Shown piece after piece: positions 1 to 5,000 of a stretch of 5,240 nucleotides of DNA. Numbering within the stretch: position 1 is the stretch's first letter; each line of letters starts with the position of its first letter. The stretch lies in assembly GCA_003510825.1 (NCBI GenBank), contig DOKO01000464.1:1-5240 (forward strand), read 5' to 3'. Position numbers and translations under genes: made by a program. This DNA is from Stenotrophomonas sp. Lineage in GTDB: Bacteria; Pseudomonadota; Gammaproteobacteria; Xanthomonadales; Xanthomonadaceae. The notes beneath the pieces are model-generated. The model ran no database searches. It saw nothing but the letters and a program-made list of their open reading frames with translations, and was not told the origin of the DNA.

Positions 1-75
1 CAGCAGCGCCAGCAGGCGCACCCGGGTGGCGTCGGCGAACACTTTCAGCCGGACGGACCAGTCCTCGAGATCCAT
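1..75 (-). CDS. ArsR/SmtB-family transcriptional regulator, N-terminal 25 residues (cut by window edge)
   Basis: The complement of 73-75 is an ATG opening a frame that stays open to the left edge, giving 25 residues. They begin M-D-L-E-D-W-S-V-R and continue LKVFADATRVRLLALL. The pattern LK-x-(F/L)-A-D-x-T-R-x-R-(L/I)-L-x-L-L is the typical first helix pair of ArsR/SmtB winged-helix repressors. The start is supported by a weak AGG ribosome binding site (complement of 85-87, 9 bases upstream) and by the perfect palindrome immediately upstream at 78-105, a likely autoregulatory operator. The gene diverges from the acyl-CoA dehydrogenase. The ligand-binding part, and any fused C-terminal domain, lie outside the window. 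In this lineage ArsR proteins are sometimes fused to a SAM-dependent methyltransferase or act as SahR-type regulators of the methionine/SAH cycle. That is a hypothesis here, because nothing beyond residue 25 is visible. The family call is fairly firm; the ligand is unknown. Confidence 0.8.
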   Translation of the reverse strand, partial: MDLEDWSVRLKVFADATRVRLLALL

Positions 76-77
76 AA

Positions 78-105
78 ATATCTACCTATCGCGATATAGA
101 GATAT
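78..105. promoter_or_regulatory. Perfect 28-bp inverted repeat, probable operator of the ArsR-type regulator
   Basis: The sequence reads ATATCT-N3-TATCGCGATA-N3-AGATAT, with dyad centre between 91 and 92. All 16 paired positions of the conserved arms and core are exact complements; only the two N3 spacers break symmetry. It lies 3 to 30 bases upstream of the regulator's start codon. It covers that gene's ribosome binding site and probably touches its -10 region. AT-rich interrupted palindromes in this position are typical of ArsR-family autorepression. It is an AT island in otherwise very GC-rich DNA. It is about 130 bases from the acyl-CoA dehydrogenase start, so control of that gene is possible but less obvious. 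Confidence 0.75.
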
Positions 106-133
106 ATTCGCCGACGGCAGCGGTTCCGGTCAA
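104..133 (-). promoter_or_regulatory. Candidate promoter of the ArsR-type gene
   Basis: On the minus strand a good -35 box, TTGACC (complement of 128-133), is followed after 18 bases by a weak AT-rich -10, GAATAT (complement of 104-109). Transcription would start near 97, inside the palindrome at 78-105, so a bound repressor would block it directly. The -35 match is good and the -10 match is poor, so the exact placement is uncertain. Confidence 0.35.
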
Positions 134-175
134 GCCGCAACACCCTCCAAGTCAGCCGCCGTTGCCCGGCCCCGG

Positions 176-181
176 TACAAT
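176..181 (+). promoter_or_regulatory. Candidate -10 box for the acyl-CoA dehydrogenase gene
   Basis: TACAAT lies 57 bases before the GTG start in a GC-rich stretch. The same hexamer in a similar context (GTTGCCC shortly upstream, AGCC shortly downstream) precedes the small membrane protein gene at 1607-1612. A good -35 is not visible 16-18 bases upstream, so the call rests on the -10 alone. Confidence 0.35.
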
Positions 182-228
182 CGAGCCACCTGGGCGCGCA
201 GTGCGTGGCCCCTATCATCATGTACCTG

Positions 229-233
229 GGAGG
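229..233 (+). promoter_or_regulatory. Ribosome binding site that fixes the GTG start of the acyl-CoA dehydrogenase
   Basis: GGAGG, within GGGAGGG at 228-234, lies 5 bases before GTG at 239. The frame is open much further upstream, back to position 26. That extension runs across the divergent regulator's start codon and operator and resembles no acyl-CoA dehydrogenase. The family N-terminus (D-F-S-F-T-E-E-Q) begins immediately after this GTG. Confidence 0.85.
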
Positions 234-238
234 GTGTT

Positions 239-1387
239 GTGGATTTCAGCTTTACCGAAGAGCAGTTGATGCTGCAGGACGTGGCGCGGCGCATCGCGCA
301 GGAAAAGATCGCCCCGAGCGCGGAGCACCATGACCGCACCGGCGAATTCCCGCTTGAAAACATCCGCCTGCTGGGCGAAAACGGCCTGATGGGCATCGAA
401 GTGCCGACCGAGTACGGCGGCGCGGGCATGGACCCGGTGGCCTACGTGCTGGCGATGGTAGAGGTCGCCGCTGGTGATGCTGCGCACTCGACCATCATGT
501 CGGTCAACAATTCGCTGTTCTGCAACGGCATCCTGACCCATGGTAGCGAGGCGCAGAAGCAGAAGTACGTGCGCGCCATCGCCGAAGGCGAGGCCATCGG
601 TGCGTTCGCCCTGACCGAGCCGCAGTCCGGTTCGGATGCCACGGCCATGCGCTGCCGCGCGGTCAAGCAGGCCGACGGCACCTATGTCATCAACGGCAAG
701 AAGAGCTGGATCACCTCCGGCCCGGTGGCCAAGTACATCGTGCTGTTCGCGATGAGCGAGCCGGACAAGGGCGCGCGCGGCATCACCGCCTTCCTGATCG
801 ACACCGACAACGCCGGCTTCGGCCGCGGCAAGACCGAGCCGAAGCTGGGCATCCGTGCCTCGGCCACCTGCGAGATCGAGTTCAACGACTACGTGGCCCA
901 GGCTGACGACGTGCTGGGCCAGGAAGGTGAGGGCTTCAAGATCGCCATGGGCGTGCTCGACGCCGGCCGCATCGGCATCGCCTCGCAGGCCATCGGCATC
1001 GCCCGTGCCGCCTATGAAGCGACCCTGGAATACGTGAAGGACCGCAAGGCCTTCGGCGCCGCCATCGGCACCTTCCAGATGACCCAGGCGAAGATCGCCG
1101 ACATGAAGTGCAAGCTGGACGCCGCCCTGCTGCTGACCCTGCGCGCGGCGTGGGTGAAGGGCGAAGGCAAGCGCTTCAGCAACGAAGCGGCCATCGCCAA
1201 GCTGACTGCCTCGGAAGCCGCGATGTGGATCACCCACCAGGCCGTGCAGATCCACGGCGGCATGGGCTATTCCAAGGAAATGCCGCTGGAGCGCTACTTC
1301 CGTGATGCCAAGATCACCGAGATCTACGAAGGCACCTCGGAAATCCAGCGCCTGGTGATTGCCCGCAACGAGACGGGCCTGCGCTGA
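239..1387 (+). CDS. Short-chain (butyryl-CoA type) acyl-CoA dehydrogenase
   Basis: This FAD flavoprotein of 382 residues, full family length, catalyses alpha,beta-dehydrogenation of acyl-CoA thioesters in the cytoplasm. It passes electrons to electron-transfer flavoprotein. The N-terminal helical domain covers about residues 1-118, the central beta domain about 120-215 and the C-terminal helical domain about 225-375. The first family signature is at A124-A136 (ALTEPQSGSD core). The flavin-packing K-S-W-I-T motif holds W157 and T159. An R269-K-A-F-G...Q280 segment matches the FAD-contacting region. The second signature runs Q337-D356 (QIHGGMGY followed by E347, R352 and D356). The catalytic base is E364 in I-Y-E-G-T-S-E-I-Q-R. 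The C-terminal EMPxER...RDAxITEIYEGTSEIQR segment closely resembles mammalian SCAD rather than isobutyryl- or isovaleryl-CoA dehydrogenases, so a short straight-chain substrate is favoured; a branched-chain substrate cannot be excluded. The gene stands alone, with a hairpin 12 bases after its stop and repeats beyond. No ETF or other beta-oxidation gene is in view. Confidence 0.95.
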   Translation: MDFSFTEEQLMLQDVARRIAQEKIAPSAEHHDRTGEFPLENIRLLGENGLMGIEVPTEYGGAGMDPVAYVLAMVEVAAGDAAHSTIMSVNNSLFCNGILTHGSEAQKQKYVRAIAEGEAIGAFALTEPQSGSDATAMRCRAVKQADGTYVINGKKSWITSGPVAKYIVLFAMSEPDKGARGITAFLIDTDNAGFGRGKTEPKLGIRASATCEIEFNDYVAQADDVLGQEGEGFKIAMGVLDAGRIGIASQAIGIARAAYEATLEYVKDRKAFGAAIGTFQMTQAKIADMKCKLDAALLLTLRAAWVKGEGKRFSNEAAIAKLTASEAAMWITHQAVQIHGGMGYSKEMPLERYFRDAKITEIYEGTSEIQRLVIARNETGLR

Positions 1388-1398
1388 GTTCGAGTCGA

Positions 1399-1421
1399 CG
1401 CGCCGCCGCAATGGCGGCGCG
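1399..1421 (+). other. GC hairpin just after the acyl-CoA dehydrogenase stop codon
   Basis: A perfect 9-bp stem, CGCGCCGCC (1399-1407) with GGCGGCGCG (1413-1421), closes a 5-base loop, GCAAT. It begins 12 bases after the stop. No T-run follows, so it is not a canonical intrinsic terminator. It could protect the mRNA 3' end or assist termination together with the repeats downstream. Confidence 0.5.
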
Positions 1422-1431
1422 GCCGATGGAT

Positions 1432-1478
1432 GTGGATGCGCGCCGAGCCCATGCTCGGCTCCAGCGCAGTAGATCCAC
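1432..1478. repeat. Compound GTAG/SMAG-like repeat: degenerate AGCCGAGC element nested between ATCCAC arms
   Basis: The inner hairpin is GCCGAGC (1442-1448), loop CCAT, GCTCGGC (1453-1459). It is the same core as the elements at 1509-1544 and 1554-1577, but with C instead of A at its left end and without a GTAG head. It is flanked by GTGGAT-GCGC (1432-1441) and GCGC-AGTAG-ATCCAC (1464-1478), which are complementary apart from the 5-base AGTAG bulge. A long outer stem with the first element in its loop can therefore form. The right arm overlaps the next repeat. Confidence 0.6.
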
Positions 1479-1491
1479 GCCATGCGTGGAT
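1469..1491 (+). repeat. GTAG/SMAG-like REP element, ATCCACGC stem type
   Basis: The GTAG head (1469-1472) is followed by an 8-bp perfect stem, ATCCACGC (1473-1480) with GCGTGGAT (1484-1491), around the loop CAT. The GTAG-plus-hairpin layout is that of the SMAG repetitive extragenic palindromes of S. maltophilia, which are thought to be mobilised by RAYT (REP-associated tyrosine) transposases. Family membership is by recognition, not by search. Confidence 0.75.
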
Positions 1492-1508
1492 GCGCCTTGC
1501 CTTTGGCC

Positions 1509-1544
1509 TTCTGTAGAGCCGAGCCCATGCTCGGCTCTACAGAA
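1509..1544. repeat. GTAG/SMAG-like REP element, AGCCGAGC stem type, fully palindromic copy
   Basis: A perfect 16-bp stem around the loop CCAT: the left arm is TTCTGTAGAGCCGAGC (1509-1524) and the right arm is its exact complement (1529-1544). GTAG therefore occurs at both ends in inverted orientation. It is the strongest hairpin in the spacer and forms an exact inverted pair with the next element. Confidence 0.8.
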
Positions 1545-1553
1545 TGCAAGAGC

Positions 1554-1577
1554 AGCCGAGCATGGGCTCGGCTCTAC
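1554..1577 (-). repeat. GTAG/SMAG-like REP element, AGCCGAGC stem type, minus orientation
   Basis: Read on the minus strand it is GTAG, then AGCCGAGC, loop CCAT, GCTCGGCT. Its complement is identical to 1513-1536. With the adjoining AGAA at 1578-1581 the identity becomes 28 bases (1509-1536 against 1554-1581), with 17 bases between the two copies. REP elements commonly occur as such inverted dimers. Confidence 0.8.
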
Positions 1578-1606
1578 AGAAAGCAATCGCGCGCCGTTGC
1601 CCCCCC

Positions 1607-1612
1607 TACAAT
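1607..1612 (+). promoter_or_regulatory. Candidate -10 box for the small membrane protein gene
   Basis: TACAAT follows a run of seven C and lies 29 bases before the ATG at 1641, directly after the repeat cluster. A TACAAT -10 in C-rich context is common upstream of Xanthomonadaceae genes as I recall them. No clear -35 is seen at 16-18 bases upstream (CAATCG at 1584-1589 is poor). Confidence 0.4.
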
Positions 1613-1629
1613 GCAGCCCCTCTTTGCAC

Positions 1630-1633
1630 GGAG
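1630..1633 (+). promoter_or_regulatory. Ribosome binding site of the small membrane protein gene
   Basis: GGAG lies 7 bases before ATG at 1641. The frame is open upstream to 1482, but that part runs through the REP elements. This site and the start of hydrophobic sequence decide for 1641. Confidence 0.7.
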
Positions 1634-1640
1634 CTGCACG

Positions 1641-1928
1641 ATGATCTATCGCGGTTGGGGATTCATGACGCTGGTGACACCGATCGCGGTGATCCTGCTG
1701 CTGGCGTACTTCTTCCCGCATGACGGCCCGAAGGGCAACATCCCGCTGCAGCAGGTGCTGCTGGGCGGTGGCATCGGCGCGGGCGTGAACGTGCTGCTGG
1801 GTCTGTGGCTGAATCGTGCGCCTCGACAGAAGGGCGAAGCGGCGCCGCATCATTTCTTCTTCGTGCCGATGCAGTGGGTGGCGCTGGTGATCGTGGCCGT
1901 GTGTGCGGTGATCGCGCTGCTGCGCTGA
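1641..1928 (+). CDS. Small three-helix inner-membrane protein of unknown function
   Basis: The product is 95 residues and I do not recognise a characterised family. Hydrophobic segments lie at about residues 6-25 (GWGFMTLVTPIAVILLLAYFF), 38-57 (glycine-rich, LLGGGIGAGVNVLLGLWL) and 76-94 (PMQWVALVIVAVCAVIALL). The loops are short: P26-P35 (PHDGPKGNIP) and R59-P69, which is basic (RAPRQK). The basic R59-K64 stretch after the second segment suggests that loop is cytoplasmic. A H70-H-F-F-F-V-P-M-Q-W79 motif precedes the last segment. As I recall, similar aromatic FF(I/V)P-x-(Q/E)-(Y/W) motifs occur in small uncharacterised membrane proteins of proteobacteria, which suggests a conserved hypothetical rather than a chance frame. 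It sits alone between REP elements with its own ribosome binding site and candidate -10, and is convergent with the efflux gene. Expression is likely; role unknown. Confidence 0.8.
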   Translation: MIYRGWGFMTLVTPIAVILLLAYFFPHDGPKGNIPLQQVLLGGGIGAGVNVLLGLWLNRAPRQKGEAAPHHFFFVPMQWVALVIVAVCAVIALLR

Positions 1929-1949
1929 TGGACGGTGCCTGCTGCTCTG

Positions 1950-1973
1950 GTAGGTGCCAACCTTGGTTGGCAC
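1950..1973 (+). repeat. GTAG/SMAG-like REP element, GTGCCAACC stem type
   Basis: The GTAG head (1950-1953) is followed by a perfect inverted repeat, GTGCCAACC (1954-1962), TT, GGTTGGCAC (1965-1973). In practice the central CCTTGG would form the loop. It starts 22 bases after the stop of the small membrane protein gene and has a stem unrelated to those at 1432-1577. Confidence 0.75.
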
Positions 1974-2013
1974 GCAGTGAAGAGCGCCAGCTGTGGCCCC
2001 GCGTTGCGGCAAC

Positions 2014-2045
2014 AAAAAAGGCCCCGGATCGCTCCGGGGCCTTTT
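2014..2045. terminator. Bidirectional rho-independent terminator between convergent genes
   Basis: A 9-bp GC-rich stem, GGCCCCGGA (2020-2028) with TCCGGGGCC (2033-2041), carries the loop TCGC. It is extended to 13 bp by A2016-2019 pairing with T2042-2045. A run of six A at 2014-2019 gives a six-T tail on the minus strand, and TTTT at 2042-2045 gives a tail on the plus strand. It lies 20 bases past the efflux gene's stop and 85 bases past the small gene's stop, so it can end both transcripts. The minus-strand direction has the better T-run. Confidence 0.92.
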
Positions 2046-2056
2046 CATTCCAGCCT

Positions 2057-2082
2057 ACCGCCGGATCAACGATCCGGACGGT
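2057..2082 (-). other. Hairpin spanning the stop codon of the RND transporter gene
   Basis: CCGGATC (2061-2067) and GATCCGG (2071-2077) are exact complements around a 3-base loop. The stem continues with ACCG (2057-2060) against CGGT (2079-2082) after a one-base bulge. The stop codon (complement of 2066-2068) lies at the stem-loop junction. No T-run follows it directly; the true terminator is 12 bases further on. It may stabilise the 3' end or be incidental. Confidence 0.45.
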
Positions 2083-5000
2083 GGGCGGCTTCCGCGTCGC
2101 GCTGGCGCTCCATGAACTCCTTGGAGGGTTCATCCAGCTTGTCGCCCAGCATGCGGCGCACGACCACGAAGAACACCGGGATCATCAGCAGGCCCAGCAG
2201 GGTGGCGAACAGCATGCCGCCGATCACGCCGGTACCGATGGCGTGGCGGGAATTGGCGCCGGCGCCGGTGGAGATGGCCATCGGGATCACGCCCATGATG
2301 AACGCGAACGAGGTCATCAGGATCGGGCGGAAACGCAGGCGGGCCGCTTCGATGGTGGCATCGCGCAGGGTCTTGCCCGCTGCACGCTGCTCCACCGCGA
2401 ACTCCACGATCAGGATCGCGTTCTTCGCGGCCAGGCCGATCACCGTGATCATGCCGATCTTGAAGAAGATGTCGTTGGGCAGGCCACGGATCATCGACAG
2501 GCCGATGGCACCCAGCACGCCCAGCGGCACGACCAGCAGCACGGCCACCGGGATCGACCAGCTTTCATACAGTGCGGCCAGGCAGAGGAAAACCACCACC
2601 ACCGACAGCACCAGCAGCAGCGTCGCCGCGTTGCCCGCCAGGATTTCCTGGTAGGACATGCCCGACCAGTCATAGCCGTAACCGGCCGGTAGGTCGTTGG
2701 TGACGATGTCTTCCATCGCGGTCATCGCTTCACCCGAGCTCTTGCCCGGGGCCTGCGAGCCGACGATGTTGATGGCCGAGTAACCGTTGTAGCGGCTCAG
2801 CGATGGGGGTGCCGACACCCATTCCGACTTGACCACCGTGTTCAGCGGGATCATGGCGTTGGTGCCGTCGGCATTGGTGGTCAGGCTGGAGGGGCTGTAG
2901 AAGCTCTTCAGCGATTCCTGGCCGGTGCGGTACGGCGCGTCGGCCTGCATGGTCACGCGCTTGATGCGGCCCTGGTAGAAGAAGTCGTTGACGTACACCG
3001 GGGCCAGCATCAGCTGGATGGTGCTGTACACGTCCGACACCGACATGCCCATCGACTGCGCCTGCACGCGATCAACGTGCAGCGACAGCTGCGGGGCGTT
3101 TTCCAGGCCGTTCGGACGCACGCCGACCAGCTTGTCGCTTTCCTGTGCGGCCTTGCCCAGCAGGATGTTGCGCGCCTGCGTCAGCTGTTCGTAGCCCTGG
3201 CCACCACGGTCCTGCAGCCACATGTCGAAGCCGCCGAACTGGCCCAGGCCCTGCACGGTCGGCAGGTTGACCACGAAGATCTGCGCTTCCTTGATGCCGT
3301 AGAACGCGCCGTTCATGTTCTGGATGAACTCGGGCACGGTGACCTTGCGGTCGGCCCACGGCTTGAGGCGGATGAAGCCCATGCCGACGTTCTCGCCCGA
3401 ACCGACGAAGCTGAAGCCAGCGATCTGCATCAGGCCTTCGTAGCCTTCCTGGTCCTTCAGGATGCCGCGCATCTGCGAGAAGACTTCGTTGGTCTGGCCC
3501 TTGGTCGAACCCGGCGGCAGCTGCACGATGGCCAGTGCGTAGCCCTGGTCTTCTTCAGGCAGGAAGCTGCCCGGCATGCGGGTGAACAGGAAGCCGCACA
3601 GCGCGGTCAGCACCACCGCCAGGATCATCCAGCGCGGCGCATGCTTCACCGCCGAGGTGATGTGGCCGACGTAGGTCCCGCTGATCTTGTCGTAGTACTT
3701 GTTGAAGGTACGGTAGACGATGTTCGGGTTGTCGTTGTGGGTCGGCTTCAGGAAGGTCGCGCACAGGGCCGGGGTGAAGCCCAGCGCCAGGAACGCGGAG
3801 AACGCCATCGAGATGGCGATGGTCAGCGCGAACTGCTTGTAGATCTCACCGGCCGCACCGCCCTGCAGGGCCGAGGGGATGAACACCGCGGCCAGCACGA
3901 CGGTGATCGCCACCACCGCGCCGGTGATCTGGGTCATCGCCTTCTGCGTGGCCGGCTTCGGCGCCAGGCCTTCCTCGGTCATGATGCGTTCGACGTTCTC
4001 GATCACCACGATCGCGTCATCGACCACGATGCCGATTGCCAGCACCATCGCGAACAGGGTCAGCTGGTTGATGGTGAAGCCGATCAGCCACATGCCCAGG
4101 AAGGTACCGAGCAGGGCCACCGGGATGACCAGGGTGGGGATGATCGTCGCGCGGAAGTTCTGCAGGAAGATCAGCATCACCAGGAACACCAGCACCACCG
4201 CTTCGAACAGCGTCTTGACCACTTCCTCGATGGAGATCTTGACGAAGGTGGTGCTGTCGTACGGCGAGAACCAGCTGACGCCGGCCGGGAAGCTCGGCTG
4301 CAGCTCGTCCATCTTGGCGCGCACGGCATCGGCCACGTTCAGGGCGTTGGCGCCCGGCAGCAGCTGGATGGCGAAGGCACCGGCGGCCTGGCCGTTGTAC
4401 TGGGTATCGAAGCCGTAGTTGTTGGCACCGAAGGCGACGCGGGCGATGTCCTTGAGCAGCACGCGCGAGCCGTTGGCATTGGCGCGCAGGATGATGTTCT
4501 CGAACTCTTCCGGCGAGCTGAAGCGGCCTTCAGCCGAGACGGTGGCGGTGAAGTGGCCGTCCGGCGAGGGATCCGAACCCAGCGAACCGGCGGCGAACTG
4601 CACGTTCTGCGCGCGCACGGCAGCCAGCACTTCGCTGGCCGACAGGCCGTAGCCCTGCATCTTCTCCGGGTTCAGCCAGATGTTCATGGCGTACTCGGAA
4701 CCGAACTGCTGGGTGCTGCCGACGCCGGGGATACGCGAGACCTGGTCGAGCACGCGCGAACCGACGATGTCGTTCAGGGCGTCACGGCTGATCGTGCCGG
4801 TATCCGAACGCAGGCCGACCACCATCAGGAAGCCGGCGTTGGCCTTGGCCACCACCACGCCCTGCTGGGTCACTTCTGAAGGCAGGCGCGGCGTGGCCAG
4901 CGATACCTTGTTCTGCACCTGCACCTGGGCGATGTCCGGATCGGTACCGGTCTCGAAGGTCAGGGTGATCTGCGCACGGCCGTTGGAGGACGAGGACGAG

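Noticed and set aside
162..181. TTGCCC (162-167) as -35 for TACAAT (176-181)
   Set aside because: Only 8 bases separate them, far too short for a sigma-70 promoter.
26..238. N-terminal extension of the acyl-CoA dehydrogenase frame (about 71 extra residues)
   Set aside because: It runs antisense through the ArsR start codon and the operator, does not resemble the family, and the family N-terminus begins at GTG 239 behind GGAGG.
218..1549. 443-residue open frame on the minus strand opposite the acyl-CoA dehydrogenase
   Set aside because: His/Gly/Ala/Arg-rich composition typical of an antisense shadow of a GC-rich gene. It has no domain and runs through the REP hairpins.
1432..1581. CRISPR array from the repeated AGCCGAGCCCATGCTCGGCT units
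   Set aside because: Units are in mixed orientation, unevenly spaced, self-palindromic with GTAG heads, and have no spacer-like regularity; no cas genes. They are REP/SMAG-type elements.
1509..1581. Insertion sequence or MITE ends
   Set aside because: The 28-base inverted repeats enclose only 17 bases, no target-site duplication was seen and there is no transposase. A REP inverted dimer explains the structure.
1314..2133. Minus-strand frames over the repeat cluster and the small gene
   Set aside because: Low-complexity Arg/His/Pro/Ala translations, no ribosome binding site found, overlapping the terminator and REP elements.
1805..2692. Plus-strand frames crossing the terminator and the 3' end of the RND gene
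   Set aside because: They read through the small gene in a wrong frame, through the terminator hairpin, then antisense to conserved transporter sequence.
3077..4879. 600-residue open frame on the plus strand inside the RND gene
   Set aside because: Dominated by His, Asp, Arg, Gln and Gly with no recognisable fold. It is antisense to the clearly conserved transporter and is a codon-bias shadow.
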